Shown here piece by piece: positions 51,248-60,679 of a DNA stretch of 64,000 bases; position 1 is the first letter of the stretch, and each line of letters starts with the position of its first letter. The position numbers and the translations under genes were made by a program. The notes below the pieces were generated by a model. The model was not told where the DNA came from. It searched no databases and saw nothing but the letters and a program-made list of their open reading frames with translations. The DNA is from an uncultured Lachnospiraceae bacterium (GTDB lineage: Bacteria; Bacillota; Clostridia; Lachnospirales; Lachnospiraceae), in contig CAJUNR010000017.1 in the NCBI GenBank assembly GCA_910587765.1, positions 24,778 to 88,777 on the forward strand, read 5' to 3'.

Positions 51248-52186
51248 TTAAATATTTCCGGGCGTCCGGACGGCATTGGTGTGAAAAGCCTCCGCGTCCA
51301 CCCGTATTTCCAGCGCCCGCTGATAATTCCGGATCACCGCCGTGCTGCATACGCCGCCATACTCTCCGTCCAGCGTCCATGGAATCATCCCGTCCGCTTC
51401 CACGCAGAGCTGCGCGGTCCGGAACGAATACATGTACTTGGAATCAATCTCCTTGAGGATGATCGCTCCCAGAATCTCCTGAAGCTCCGCCGCGTTCTTC
51501 GGCGTTTTGATAAACGTCGCCTCGAAGACTCCGTCGTCAAACTGTACTTTTCTCCCTATGATACTTTTAAAACCGCCCACCGAACGGGAATTTGTCACCA
51601 TTCCGAAGATGAAATCCCCCTCCGCCTCCAGCTCCTGACTTCTTATACGCACATGATAGGAAGGAATGCTGGCCAGGCGCTTCACGCCTTCCAGAAGATA
51701 GGCCATATGTCCGAGCACATTTTTGATATTCTGATTCGTAGAATAAGCCACGTCCGTAAAGATGCCGAATGCCGCGATATAGACGAAGTGTTCCTGATTG
51801 AAGGTGCCCATGTCGCACGGAAAATCCGTTCCCTCCACCGCAATCTTCGCCGCCTTCAGCATATCCCGCGGGATCTTCAGGCTCCTCGCGAAATCATTGA
51901 CGGTCCCGGAAGGAATATAGCCGATCGGAATTTTTCTCTCTCTGCGCATCATCCCCTGCACAACCTCGTCGATCGTACCGTCGCCGCCGCTGCACACTAC
52001 CAGATCGTAGTCTTCGGATAGAAGCTCGATCTGCCTGACCGCGTCTTTTTTCTCTCTGGTCGGATACACCGTCATCTCGTACCCCGCGTCGGAGAAGATC
52101 TGCAGAATATGAAACAGCTTCGTACGGATCTGCTCACGCCCCGAGTGCGGATTGTAGATAAAATACAGCTTCTTACTGTCTTCCAT
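51248..52186 (-). CDS. Diacylglycerol/lipid kinase family protein (YegS/DagK type)
   Basis: The 312-residue cytoplasmic kinase has KLYFIYNPHSGREQIR at the start, the catalytic glycine loop VVCSGGDGTIDEVVQGMM near residue 65, and PIGYIPSGTVNDFARSL, all diagnostic of the DAGK_cat family. It probably phosphorylates diacylglycerol or undecaprenol for lipid recycling. GAGGTGA lies 5 bases before the ATG at 52186; a GTG three codons earlier overlaps that site. It is the last gene of the DUF2156-hisC-membrane protein-kinase unit. Confidence 0.9.
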   Translation of the reverse strand: MEDSKKLYFIYNPHSGREQIRTKLFHILQIFSDAGYEMTVYPTREKKDAVRQIELLSEDYDLVVCSGGDGTIDEVVQGMMRRERKIPIGYIPSGTVNDFARSLKIPRDMLKAAKIAVEGTDFPCDMGTFNQEHFVYIAAFGIFTDVAYSTNQNIKNVLGHMAYLLEGVKRLASIPSYHVRIRSQELEAEGDFIFGMVTNSRSVGGFKSIIGRKVQFDDGVFEATFIKTPKNAAELQEILGAIILKEIDSKYMYSFRTAQLCVEADGMIPWTLDGEYGGVCSTAVIRNYQRALEIRVDAEAFHTNAVRTPGNI

Positions 52187-52229
52187 AAGAGTCACCTCGA
52201 TTCATCCGGATCTTCCGGGCGCATCCGGG

Positions 52230-52730
52230 TCAGTGGATCAGAGCCCCCAGCAGACCATAAGACAGAACAGACATAATAACAGTTGCAATCACAATGCCCA
52301 GCAGCACTGCCGGGAACGCCTTTTTGAAGCGGATGCCCAGAAGAGCGGCGATCAGAGACCCCGTCCAGGCCCCGGTTCCCGGAAGCGGGATGCCGACGAA
52401 CAGGACCAGCCCCCAGAACTCGTATTTCTCGATCTGTTCGCTCTTGCCCAGCGCTTTGTTCTCCAGCCTTTCCACAATCGGGCAGAAGAGCTTCGTGCGC
52501 TTCAGCCAGTTGAAAACCGGAGTGATCAGAAGCAGAATAAACGGCACCGGGATAATATTTCCGATGACGCAGAACCAGATCGCCCTCACGATATTGATAT
52601 CCAGAAGAGAGGCGACGACCAGTCCGCCGCGAAGCTCCAGGATCGGAACCATGGAAACGACAAACACGATCATTTCTTTGGAAACCTTTCCTCCGAGAAC
52701 TTCCATAAACCAGGTTATCATACTGTCCAT
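52230..52730 (-). CDS. Small multidrug export-like membrane protein (COG2426)
   Basis: The 166-residue protein has four to five membrane helices and conserved MVPILELRGGLVVA and FVGIPLPGTGAWTGSLIAALLGI, which define the Sm_multidrug_ex family. Despite the name, the transport function is not established; the E-R-G and PLPGTGAW motifs resemble those of DedA-like proteins. It lies 3 bases after hisC and 43 bases before the lipid kinase gene. Confidence 0.88.
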   Translation of the reverse strand: MDSMITWFMEVLGGKVSKEMIVFVVSMVPILELRGGLVVASLLDINIVRAIWFCVIGNIIPVPFILLLITPVFNWLKRTKLFCPIVERLENKALGKSEQIEKYEFWGLVLFVGIPLPGTGAWTGSLIAALLGIRFKKAFPAVLLGIVIATVIMSVLSYGLLGALIH

Positions 52731-52733
52731 ATT

Positions 52734-53819
52734 CTATAATTTCCTTTCTCTTCTCTGTGAAAGCCCGGGCCGGTAGCGTTCCAGGAATGCGTAGAGCGCC
52801 TCCATCTGTTCATCCGTCCCTATGGTAATCCGAAGGTACCGGTCCACTCTGGGCGCGTCAAAATAACGCACATAGATATCTTCTTTTTTCAGCGCTTCGT
52901 AGAGCTCCTTTGCCGAATACTCCGGATGCGTGACAAACAGGAAATTGGCGCTGGAGTCCAGCGCGCGGTAGCCGAGCGCGGAAAGCCTTTTTCCGGCTTC
53001 TTCTCTGGTTCTTTTGATCTTCGCAGTCGTCTCCTGAAAATACGCCTCGTCCCGCACCGCCTCCACTCCCAGTCTCAGTGTGATCTGATTCATGGTATAG
53101 GAATTGAAGGAGTATTTTACATCGTTCAGATAGCGGATCAGAAGCGGGCTGCCGACGGCAAAGCCGATCCGCATCCCCGCCATGGAGCGGGATTTGGAAA
53201 AGGTCTGGACGACCAGCAAATTGTCATACCGCTCGGTCAGCCTGACGGCGGATTCCGCACCGAAATCCACGTAAGCTTCATCCACGATAACGACCACGTC
53301 CTGGTTGTGCTTTATAATGTCTTCCACTTCCGCAAGCCCCAGCGCCAGAGAAGTCGGCGCGTTGGGATTCGGAAAGATCACCCCGCCGTTCTCAGGATAA
53401 TAGTCCTCCTTGACGATGCGAAACGCTTCGTCCAGAGGCGCCGTTCTGTACGGAATGCGAAATTCATCCGCCCACACCGGGTAAAAGGAATAGGTGATGT
53501 CCGGAAAGACAATCGGCTTCTGCGAGTGAAAAAAAGCCAGAAACGCCAGCGCCAGCACATCATCGGAACCCACTCCCACAAACACCTGCTCCGGCTTCAC
53601 CTGACAGCGCTCCGCCAGCGCTTCCACCAGCACGGAAGCGGCCGGATCCGGGTACAGGCGCAGACAGTCCGTCTGAAACTCTCTCAGCGCTTTCTCCACG
53701 CCGGGCGCCGGCGGATAGGGGTTTTCGTTGGTATTCAGTTTGATCATTCCCGGCCGGTTCGGCTGGTCGCCCGGCGTGTAGGGCGTCACCCTCCGAACAT
53801 TGCTCTCCCATGCTTTCAT
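52734..53819 (-). CDS. hisC: Histidinol-phosphate aminotransferase
   Basis: The 361-residue PLP enzyme catalyses the transamination step of histidine synthesis. It begins RRVTPYTPGDQPNRPGMIKLNTNENPYPP, has GVGSDDVLALAFLAF, NPNAPTS, the Asp in VIVDEAYVDFG, and the PLP-lysine motif VVQTFSKSRSMAGMRIGFAVG. No other his gene is in the window, so it is separated from any his operon or acts on another amino acid. Its ATG overlaps the DUF2156 gene stop by 4 bp. Confidence 0.9.
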   Translation of the reverse strand: MKAWESNVRRVTPYTPGDQPNRPGMIKLNTNENPYPPAPGVEKALREFQTDCLRLYPDPAASVLVEALAERCQVKPEQVFVGVGSDDVLALAFLAFFHSQKPIVFPDITYSFYPVWADEFRIPYRTAPLDEAFRIVKEDYYPENGGVIFPNPNAPTSLALGLAEVEDIIKHNQDVVVIVDEAYVDFGAESAVRLTERYDNLLVVQTFSKSRSMAGMRIGFAVGSPLLIRYLNDVKYSFNSYTMNQITLRLGVEAVRDEAYFQETTAKIKRTREEAGKRLSALGYRALDSSANFLFVTHPEYSAKELYEALKKEDIYVRYFDAPRVDRYLRITIGTDEQMEALYAFLERYRPGLSQRRERKL

Positions 53820-54724
53820 ACGTACTCTTCCTTTCGTCTGGCAGTGCCCTTTTCCACCATAAACACCGGATGGTAGGACAGCTTTGCCTTCCTCAGTCCC
53901 TCATCTCCCGTATCGTCTTCCCGGTTCACATAGAGATACCCGGATACTTCGTGCTCCAGAAACTGCTGATTAATCATCGGATACGCGCCGCGGATATCCG
54001 CGTAGGCTTTCTCAATATGCACCACAAACGTATCCTCCGACACCGGCTCTCCGAGCGTGAAAGCGACCACTTCGCCTCCTGCCCGCAAAACCCCGCCGCG
54101 AAGCTCCAGTTCATTGTGCAGACGGAGTGAATTGAGCGCCACGCACATCTCCTTATTCTTCTCCGGATCCACTTCGCAGCCGTTGAACTCTCTCCAGCGC
54201 AGTGCCATCTGAAAGCATTCTTCCACATTGTCATCCGTAAGCGGCTCATAGCTCCAGTCCGGATAAGCCGACTTGAACTGATTAATATGATTTTTCTTGC
54301 CGTGATATTTCTTACCCGACAGCCGAATCAGTTTTTCGGTCTCGTATACATAGTCCTCCGCGTCCCGGTTCCAGTCAATCTCAAACTGGCCCGGAAAATA
54401 CCGCTCCAGCTCTTCGTACTCCCCCCTGCTCAGTCCGTGAAACTGCAGAGGAGCATTTTGCTCCCGGGCTTCTTCCATCAGACGCTCGACAGCCGTTCTG
54501 CGATCCCCGTCTCCCGCCGGATACGTGTAGGAATATTTCCCGTCAAATACGCTCCGGAACACGACGGTTCCTTCCAGCTCCGCCCACACCAGATCATAGA
54601 ACCTGGCCCACAGATAGACATTGGCAAATGTACGCTCACATCCCCGGAATCCGCGCCCGCCAAGATAAGACAGAATCGTCTGGCGGTCTTCGAGCTCCGG
54701 TTTTTTAAATGGAATCTCTGTCAT
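53816..54724 (-). CDS. DUF2156 (phosphatidylglycerol lysyltransferase C-terminal-like) protein
   Basis: The 302-residue cytoplasmic protein is made of two GNAT-like halves. It has FANVYLWARFYDLVWAELEG, DYVYETEKLIRLSGKKYHGKKNHINQFKS and, near the C-terminus, AYPMINQQFLEHEVSGYLYVNREDDTGDEGLRKAKLSYHP. This is the soluble DUF2156 architecture related to the MprF catalytic domain but without its membrane part. It may transfer an aminoacyl group; the acceptor is unknown. It heads the operon containing hisC. Confidence 0.85.
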   Translation of the reverse strand: MTEIPFKKPELEDRQTILSYLGGRGFRGCERTFANVYLWARFYDLVWAELEGTVVFRSVFDGKYSYTYPAGDGDRRTAVERLMEEAREQNAPLQFHGLSRGEYEELERYFPGQFEIDWNRDAEDYVYETEKLIRLSGKKYHGKKNHINQFKSAYPDWSYEPLTDDNVEECFQMALRWREFNGCEVDPEKNKEMCVALNSLRLHNELELRGGVLRAGGEVVAFTLGEPVSEDTFVVHIEKAYADIRGAYPMINQQFLEHEVSGYLYVNREDDTGDEGLRKAKLSYHPVFMVEKGTARRKEEYV

Positions 54725-54784
54725 ACTTTTCTATACTCCTGTACCTGCGGCCCGGGACTCTTCTCTGCCCGCAGCCGTCATAAT

Positions 54785-54813
54785 GCGGGGCTCCACGATC
54801 GTGACAGCCCCGC
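54785..54813. terminator. Hairpin between nucleotidyltransferase and DUF2156 genes
   Basis: The stem GCGGGGCT/AGCCCCGC (8 bp) encloses the palindrome CACGATCGTG. It is followed by CTTTCTTT on the plus strand but by no T run on the minus strand, so for the minus-strand genes it is at best a weak terminator. Confidence 0.5.
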
Positions 54814-54833
54814 CTTTCTTTCCTCTCCGTGTA

Positions 54834-55751
54834 TCAGTCAAATAATCTCTCTTTGTAAACGCCGACTTCAATCAGTTCCCGGAAAGAACGGATCACTGCC
54901 GGTTTGTCCTCTTTGTAGGTGACGCCGAACCATTTGTCCCCGGATTCCAGAACGGTCACATTTGCGCGCTTCTCCCGAATCAGTTCGTCAATAATCGTCG
55001 GGATCAGGTATTCGCCTTTCGTCCGGTCCGGCAGTCCCGCCAGAAAATCCGGGAAACCTTCCGCAAGCACCGGAAAAATATCCGGCGTCAGCCCCCACAT
55101 GTTCATGGACACAGGGCTGTGTTCATCCACCGGTTTCCTGCTGCCGTCCTCCATCTGAATCGCGGCGCCGTTTTCCGTCTTTATAATGTTCTTTGTCTCC
55201 GTTACCCTCGTCAGATGGTTCTTCCCGTCCACGCTGCAGATGCCTCTGGTCACGCCTCCATTCTCGCTCAGCGTGTTGCCGAGGAGAAAACCGGCCATGC
55301 AGAACTCCATCCGCCCCTCCTGCGCATGCTCCTGCGTCAGGTAATCGTGAACTTTCACAAAGGCCTCTTTGCCGTAATAATCGTCCGCGTTGATCACCGC
55401 AAACGGTTCTTTAATCAGCTCCCGGCAGCACAGAATCGCCTGTCCGGTTCCCCAGGGCTTCGTCCGTCCCTCCGGTCTTTGGAAGCCTGCCGGCAGGTCG
55501 TCCAGTTCCTGAAACGCATAGGCCGTCTCAATGCGGCTCTCCATGCGGTTACCGATCACTTCCCGAAAGTCCTTCTCCAGATCTTTGCGGATAATAAATA
55601 CCACTTTATCAAACCCCGCCTCCATGGCGTCATGGATGGAATAGTCAATTATAATCTCTCCGGACGGACCGACCGCCTCCAGTTGCTTAATGCCGCCCCC
55701 AAAACGGCTTCCGATTCCTGCCGCCATTACGGCAAGCGTTGTTTTTTTCAT
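54834..55751 (-). CDS. Sugar nucleotidyltransferase family protein
   Basis: The 305-residue protein has the NTP_transferase fold: AAGIGSRFGGGIKQLEAVGPSGEIIIDYS holds the nucleotide-binding loop, and later FAVINADDYYGKEAF supplies the metal-binding Asp pair. The family resembles glucose-1-phosphate or N-acetylglucosamine-1-phosphate nucleotidyltransferases, but the sequence is distinct from GalU and RfbA. With glmM just upstream on the same strand it may use GlcNAc-1-P or a related sugar phosphate for envelope polymers (inference). AGGAGGGG lies 4 bases before the ATG. Confidence 0.85.
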   Translation of the reverse strand: MKKTTLAVMAAGIGSRFGGGIKQLEAVGPSGEIIIDYSIHDAMEAGFDKVVFIIRKDLEKDFREVIGNRMESRIETAYAFQELDDLPAGFQRPEGRTKPWGTGQAILCCRELIKEPFAVINADDYYGKEAFVKVHDYLTQEHAQEGRMEFCMAGFLLGNTLSENGGVTRGICSVDGKNHLTRVTETKNIIKTENGAAIQMEDGSRKPVDEHSPVSMNMWGLTPDIFPVLAEGFPDFLAGLPDRTKGEYLIPTIIDELIREKRANVTVLESGDKWFGVTYKEDKPAVIRSFRELIEVGVYKERLFD

Positions 55752-55828
55752 GTTCCCCTCCTGTGTATCTGTTGAAATTGGCCGGCCGGGCTCCGCCTTC
55801 CGGCAGGCAGAGCGCCGTCCGTTCCTGT

Positions 55829-57163
55829 CTACATGACTTCCTTCATCCTGTCGATTACCATAGTTACATATTTCTCACAGAGCTCATGGGTCGTTGCTTC
55901 CACCATCACTCTCAAAAGCGGCTCGGTACCGCTCTCACGCACAAGAATCCTTCCGTCGCTGCCCAGCGCCTCTTCCACTTCCCTGACGGCGGAAATCACC
56001 GACGGGTGTGTAAGAACGGCCTGCTTATCCGTCACCCGGAGATTTTGCAGAAGCTGCGGATAGATCTTCACCTCCGAAGCCAGCGTACCCAGCGTCGTTT
56101 TCTTCTCCAGAAGCACTTCCATAATCTTCAGGGACGTCAGGATACCGTCCCCGGTCGTCGCATGCTTGCTGAAGATAATATGCCCCGACTGCTCGCCGCC
56201 TAAACGGTATCCGTGCTCCATCATATTCTCAAACACGTATTTGTCGCCGACCTTCGTCTTCTGATAATTCAGCCCGGCCTTGTCGCAGGCTTTATAGAGA
56301 CCGATATTGGACATAATCGTGGTGACGATCATATCGTCTTTCAGCTGTCCGATCTCCTTCATATATTTTCCGCAGATATAGAGAATCAGGTCTCCGTCCA
56401 CCACATTGCCGTGCTCGTCTACGGCGAGACAGCGGTCCGCGTCTCCGTCGTAGGCAAAACCGATATCGAGCCCTTTCTCCCTGACAAATGCCTGCAGCGC
56501 TTCAATATGAGTGGAACCGCAGCCTTTATTGATATTCGTTCCGTCCGGATCATTATGGATTACGTAAGTCTTCGCCCCCAGCGCGTCAAAGACGCTCTTG
56601 GCGATGGCGGAAGCGCTGCCGTTGGAACAGTCCAGTCCCACCCTCATGGTTTTGAAGGATCTGGTCGGCAGTGAAATCAGATAGCCGATATAACGGTTTC
56701 TTCCCGCGGAAAAATCAACCGTGCGCCCGATCTGCTCTTTCGTAGCCAGCGGAAGCTCCTGCGTCTCCCCGTCGATGTAGGCTTCGATCTGTTCTTCCAC
56801 CGACGCCTCCATCTTGTAGCCCATGCTGTTGATAATCTTGATCCCGTTGTCATAAAACGGATTATGGCTGGCGGATATCATAATTCCGCAGTCAAAGCCT
56901 TCCGTGCGCACGACATAAGAGACACTGGGCGTAGTCGTCACATGGAGAAGATACACATCTGCTCCGGAAGCCGTCAGTCCTGCCACCAGAGAATACTCAA
57001 ACATATAACTGGATCTCCTGGTATCTTTTCCGATCACGATCTGAGCCTTGTGCTCCTTGCCGTAATACCACCCCAGGAAACGCCCTACTTTGAATGCATG
57101 CTCTACCGTCAGGTTCACATTGGCTTCCCCCCGGAAACCGTCCGTTCCAAAATATTTTCCCAT
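55829..57163 (-). CDS. glmM: Phosphoglucosamine mutase
   Basis: The 444-residue enzyme converts glucosamine 6-phosphate to glucosamine 1-phosphate for UDP-GlcNAc and peptidoglycan synthesis. It begins GKYFGTDGFRGEAN. The phosphoserine loop is ISASHNPFYDNGIKI (Ser99), the metal site is FAYDGDADRCLAVDEHG, and the sugar loop is GGEQSGHIIF. The length is standard. It has a near-consensus promoter and GAGGAG before the ATG. The nucleotidyltransferase gene follows after 77 bases. Confidence 0.95.
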   Translation of the reverse strand: MGKYFGTDGFRGEANVNLTVEHAFKVGRFLGWYYGKEHKAQIVIGKDTRRSSYMFEYSLVAGLTASGADVYLLHVTTTPSVSYVVRTEGFDCGIMISASHNPFYDNGIKIINSMGYKMEASVEEQIEAYIDGETQELPLATKEQIGRTVDFSAGRNRYIGYLISLPTRSFKTMRVGLDCSNGSASAIAKSVFDALGAKTYVIHNDPDGTNINKGCGSTHIEALQAFVREKGLDIGFAYDGDADRCLAVDEHGNVVDGDLILYICGKYMKEIGQLKDDMIVTTIMSNIGLYKACDKAGLNYQKTKVGDKYVFENMMEHGYRLGGEQSGHIIFSKHATTGDGILTSLKIMEVLLEKKTTLGTLASEVKIYPQLLQNLRVTDKQAVLTHPSVISAVREVEEALGSDGRILVRESGTEPLLRVMVEATTHELCEKYVTMVIDRMKEVM

Positions 57164-57206
57164 TTTCTCTCCTCACTATCCATTCACTATGAAGTTCCGG
57201 TATTCT

Positions 57207-57235
57207 ATTATACGTAATCAGGTGCGGAATTTCAA
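57207..57235 (-). promoter_or_regulatory. glmM promoter
   Basis: On the minus strand TTGAAA (57230-57235) and TATAAT (57207-57212) are 17 bases apart, 43 bases before the ATG. Confidence 0.85.
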
Positions 57236-57310
57236 CCTCATTTCTCTGTTTGCAGCTATTTCACTGCTTTTGTACTGGTTTTCATGCCGGGCATCCCCGT
57301 GGCGCCGGTT

Positions 57311-58387
57311 CTATCTCTGCTCCTCCAGACGGCTCAGCCTGCGGGCCTGATCCGCCGCAATGCACGCGTCCAGAATCTCCTGAATATCGCCGTTCATGAC
57401 CCGGTCAAGCTTGTACAGCGTCAGATTGATCCGGTGATCCGTCACGCGCCCCTGCGGAAAATTATAGGTGCGGATTTTCTCCGAGCGGTCTCCGGTGCCG
57501 ATCTGGCTTCTTCTGGCCTCCGCCTCCGCGTCATGCGCCTTCTGGCATTCCATATCGTAAAGTTTGGCTCTCAGAAGCGCAAAAGCCTTCGCCTTATTCT
57601 GCAGCTGAGATTTCTCCGTCTGGCTGTATACCACGATCCCGGTAGGATAATGGGTCAGCCGCACGGCAGAATCCGTTGTATTGACGCACTGTCCGCCGTT
57701 GCCGGAAGCGCGCATCACATCAATCCGGATATCCTTCTCGTCAATCTGTACATCCACCTCTTCCGCTTCCGGCATCACAGCCACGGTAATGGTCGATGTG
57801 TGAATCCTTCCGCCGGACTCCGTCTCAGGCACCCGCTGCACCCGATGCACTCCGGATTCGTATTTCATGACGGAATACGCTCCCTGGCCGTTGATCATAA
57901 ACGTCGCGCTTTTCATGCCGCCGATGCCGATCTCGTCCGCCTCCATCATTTCCACTTTCCACCGTCTGGATTCCGCGTAATGAGCATACATGCGGTAGAT
58001 TTCCGCCGCGAAAAGCGCCGCTTCATCTCCGCCTGCTCCGGCACGGATTTCCACAATTACGTTTTTGTCATCGTTGGGATCCTTCGGAAGCAGCAAGATC
58101 TTCATCTGCTGTTCCAGCTCCCCGGTTCGCTTTCTGGCCCCTGAAAGTTCTTCTTTCAGCAGCTCCCGCATCTCCTCGTCCCCTTCGCCTTCCAGCATCG
58201 CCAGACTGTCCTCGATCGTTTCCTGACATTTCTTATATTCTGTATAGGCCTCTGCCAGCGGCTGCAGTTCCGCCTGTTCTTTCATGAGCTTCCGAAAGCG
58301 GTTCTGGTCGTTGACCACCGAAGGTTCCGTCAGTTCATTCGTAATTTCCTCATACCTTCTCACCAGATCTTCCAGTCTGTCAAACAT
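57311..58387 (-). CDS. prfA: Peptide chain release factor 1
   Basis: The 358-residue factor ends translation at UAA and UAG. The stop-codon recognition motif PxT appears as PET in RVPETESGGRIHTST, and the catalytic GGQ lies in RASGNGGQCVNTTDSAVR near residue 235; the Gln is the substrate of PrmC. It is the last gene of the rpmE-DUF1385-prmC-prfA series, 18 bases after prmC. GGAGG precedes the ATG. No clear terminator follows. Confidence 0.96.
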   Translation of the reverse strand: MFDRLEDLVRRYEEITNELTEPSVVNDQNRFRKLMKEQAELQPLAEAYTEYKKCQETIEDSLAMLEGEGDEEMRELLKEELSGARKRTGELEQQMKILLLPKDPNDDKNVIVEIRAGAGGDEAALFAAEIYRMYAHYAESRRWKVEMMEADEIGIGGMKSATFMINGQGAYSVMKYESGVHRVQRVPETESGGRIHTSTITVAVMPEAEEVDVQIDEKDIRIDVMRASGNGGQCVNTTDSAVRLTHYPTGIVVYSQTEKSQLQNKAKAFALLRAKLYDMECQKAHDAEAEARRSQIGTGDRSEKIRTYNFPQGRVTDHRINLTLYKLDRVMNGDIQEILDACIAADQARRLSRLEEQR

Positions 58388-58405
58388 CTCTTTCCTCCAT
58401 CCATC

Positions 58406-59233
58406 TTACCTCAGATGTCCATATACCACCCGGTCCAGTCCCGACAGGTCTTTCACAATATGGATATCTGCAAATCTCTCATTCATCATCCCGACGACCG
58501 GTTCCGCCTGATCGTACCCGATCTCCAGAAACAGCATGCCGCCGGGCTTTAAATGCCGCGGACCGGCTGCGGTTATCTTCCGATAAAAATACAGGCCGTC
58601 CTCCCTTCCGTCCAGCGCCAGACGAGGTTCATGCCCCCGCACCTCTTCCGCCAGCGTATCAATCACTCCAGTTGAAATATACGGCGGATTCGACAGGATA
58701 CAATCAAAGCTTCCCTCAACTCGTTCAAACAAGTCGCTCTGCCGAAATTCCGCTTCGATTCCCAGTGCGGTCCGATTCCTCTCTGCCACCAGAAGCGCCC
58801 TGCCGGAGATATCGGTTCCGACCCCGCTCACGCCCGGAATCAGCTTCAGAATACTGAGAAGAATACAGCCTGAACCGGTACACAGATCCAGAATCTTCAT
58901 TCCCGGACGTATATGCCGAAGAGCCTCCTCCACAAGAACCTCTGTATCCTGCCTTGGAATGAGCACGTCCTCATTCACCAGAAAAGAACAGCCCATGAAA
59001 TCCTGGCTTCCGGTCAGGTGCTGCAGCGGAACATGTCTGCTCCTCTTCCGAAGCAGCTCTCTGTACCTGGCTTCGTCCGCTTCATCCGCCTCTTTCTCCG
59101 GATTCAGAAAGTAGTCTTTCCTCGAACATCCGGCTGCGTATTCCAGAAGGTACCAGGCATCCGCCTCCCAGTCTTCAACCCCGGCCGCAAGAAGCACGGA
59201 CTTTCCTTCCCGCAGCAGCCGCCCCAGCGTCAT
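58406..59233 (-). CDS. prmC: Release factor glutamine methyltransferase
   Basis: The 275-residue enzyme methylates the Gln of the GGQ motif in release factors. The N-terminal helical domain is followed by QHLTGSQDFMGCSFLVNEDVLIPRQDTE, SAM motif ILDLCTGSGCILLSIL, and the active-site motif FDCILSNPPYIS (NPPY). It is adjacent to its substrate gene prfA and overlaps the DUF1385 gene by 4 bp (ATGA). Confidence 0.95.
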   Translation of the reverse strand: MTLGRLLREGKSVLLAAGVEDWEADAWYLLEYAAGCSRKDYFLNPEKEADEADEARYRELLRKRSRHVPLQHLTGSQDFMGCSFLVNEDVLIPRQDTEVLVEEALRHIRPGMKILDLCTGSGCILLSILKLIPGVSGVGTDISGRALLVAERNRTALGIEAEFRQSDLFERVEGSFDCILSNPPYISTGVIDTLAEEVRGHEPRLALDGREDGLYFYRKITAAGPRHLKPGGMLFLEIGYDQAEPVVGMMNERFADIHIVKDLSGLDRVVYGHLR

Positions 59234-60195
59234 TCCCTGAGCCCGCCTTCGTCTTCGTCCTCGTCATCTTCCAGGCGGTAGCCCTGGAACGCCCTCCAGT
59301 CGAAAACGGCATTCACCGCCGCGATGGCGACCTCGATCATATCGTCCTCCGGCTCTTTCGTCGTCAGCATCTGCATCCCTTTTCCGGGCAGGCTCAGAAT
59401 CCTCACCAGCAGATTCTGACTTCTGCCCGCCAGACGGATAAACTCATAGGATATACCCGCGATCACCGGTATCAGAAGAAGCCGCAGGAGCACGCGAAGC
59501 GCCGGGGATTCCGCACGGATTACCATAAAGAAGAGAATACTGATTACCATAACGATAAACAGAAAGCTGGTGCCGCATCTTGCATGATACCTTGAACTTT
59601 TGCGCACATTTTTCACGTTCAGTTCTCTTCCCCGCTCGATGCAGTTGATGCATTTATGTTCCGCGCCGTGATACATATAAACTCTCTTGATATCCTTCAT
59701 GGACGAAATCAACACCACATAGAGTACAAAAAGCCCCAGACGGATAACGCCTTCCAGAACGGCCAGGAGGGTATTGCTCACGATACGGTTGCGGAAAAAA
59801 CCGGAGATAAAATAGGGCAGCACTATAAAGATACCGACTGCTACAACAATCGAAAACGCCACTGTGCAGCCCATCACGACCTTCTCCGCCTTCTCGCCGA
59901 ACAGTTTCAACAGGAACCGCTCAAAAGCACCCGGCTCCTGTTCGTCTTCCTCCTCATAAAATTCGGCGGAATATGTCAGCGTCTCCATGCCGAGCACCAG
60001 CGAATCCACAAAATTTACCACCCCGCGCACAAACGGAAGACGGGCCCAGAAGCTTTTGCCTCCGATTCCCTCATGTTCGCCGGTATGAACCTCGATCTCT
60101 CCGTCCGGTTTTCTCACCGCCACAGAATACCGGCTTTTATTTTTCATCATGATTCCCTCGAGGACCGCCTGGCCTCCGATTCCTGATGGTTTCAA
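59230..60195 (-). CDS. DUF1385 membrane protein (YqhQ-like)
   Basis: The 321-residue membrane protein matches DUF1385. It starts GIGGQAVLEGIMMKNKSRYSVAVR, has about four to six membrane helices (for example VVMGCTVAFSIVVAVGIFIVLP), a conserved MYHGAEHKCINCIERG with possible metal-binding His and Cys, and SSRYHARCGTSFLFIV. The role is unknown; it is widely found between rpmE and prmC in clostridia. It starts with TTG, 9 bases after AAAGGATG. Confidence 0.9.
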   Translation of the reverse strand: MKPSGIGGQAVLEGIMMKNKSRYSVAVRKPDGEIEVHTGEHEGIGGKSFWARLPFVRGVVNFVDSLVLGMETLTYSAEFYEEEDEQEPGAFERFLLKLFGEKAEKVVMGCTVAFSIVVAVGIFIVLPYFISGFFRNRIVSNTLLAVLEGVIRLGLFVLYVVLISSMKDIKRVYMYHGAEHKCINCIERGRELNVKNVRKSSRYHARCGTSFLFIVMVISILFFMVIRAESPALRVLLRLLLIPVIAGISYEFIRLAGRSQNLLVRILSLPGKGMQMLTTKEPEDDMIEVAIAAVNAVFDWRAFQGYRLEDDEDEDEGGLRE

Positions 60196-60290
60196 TCTCT
60201 CACATCCTTTTCGTATAATCGGCCGAAGGAGTTCCCGCTCCCCTGCCGCTCCAGGAGTCCGCCACAGATTCCGGCGAACGTCCCCTGCAT

Positions 60291-60325
60291 TAAAAAGAGG
60301 TTGAGATTACGCATAACCCCAACCT
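60291..60325 (-). terminator. rpmE terminator
   Basis: On the minus strand a 12-bp stem with two G-T pairs (60314-60325 with 60298-60309) and a 4-base loop is followed by CTTTTTA. It separates rpmE from the DUF1385 gene 96 bases later; partial read-through is possible. Confidence 0.8.
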
Positions 60326-60339
60326 GTCTTCTCTCAAGC

Positions 60340-60543
60340 TTATTTGCTGATACCATATTTCCGATTGAACTTATCAATACGTCCACGGGCCGCCGCTGCC
60401 TTCTGCTGTCCTGTGTAGAAAGAATGGCATTTGGAGCAGATTTCTACGTGAATATCTTTCTTCGTGGAACCTGTCACAAACGTGTTGCCGCAGTTGCAGG
60501 TTACCGTTGCCTGATAATAACTCGGATGGATTCCTTCCTTCAT
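60340..60543 (-). CDS. rpmE: 50S ribosomal protein L31, zinc-binding form
   Basis: The 67-residue ribosomal protein has the four Cys zinc site (Cys16, Cys18, Cys36, Cys39 in TCNCGNTF and ICSKCHSFYTG). This is the C+ form, usually replaced by a Cys-less paralogue under zinc starvation. A TGA-free AGAGGTG lies 6 bases before the ATG. It is expressed from its own promoter through a long structured leader. Confidence 0.97.
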   Translation of the reverse strand: MKEGIHPSYYQATVTCNCGNTFVTGSTKKDIHVEICSKCHSFYTGQQKAAAARGRIDKFNRKYGISK

Positions 60544-60673
60544 GTTTTCACCTCTTTCTTCGTCTGTGAACTTCTGGTCTTTCCCAATTCCCGGCCAATG
60601 CCGCTCCGATGGTTCCGCGGCAAGCTAACCCGGGCTATCCCCACAAGTCCCTGTGGTTCTTTTCCTCACTATC
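60544..60673 (-). ncRNA. Candidate L31 leader RNA upstream of rpmE
   Basis: The 130-base leader contains two clear hairpins, CCACA-GGGACT-TGTGG and GCCGC-GGAACCATCGGA-GCGGC, joined by a GC-rich segment. Ribosomal protein leaders that bind L31 are known in Bacillota, and position and size fit one. I cannot confirm the consensus by eye. Confidence 0.5.
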
Positions 60674-60679
60674 TTTTTA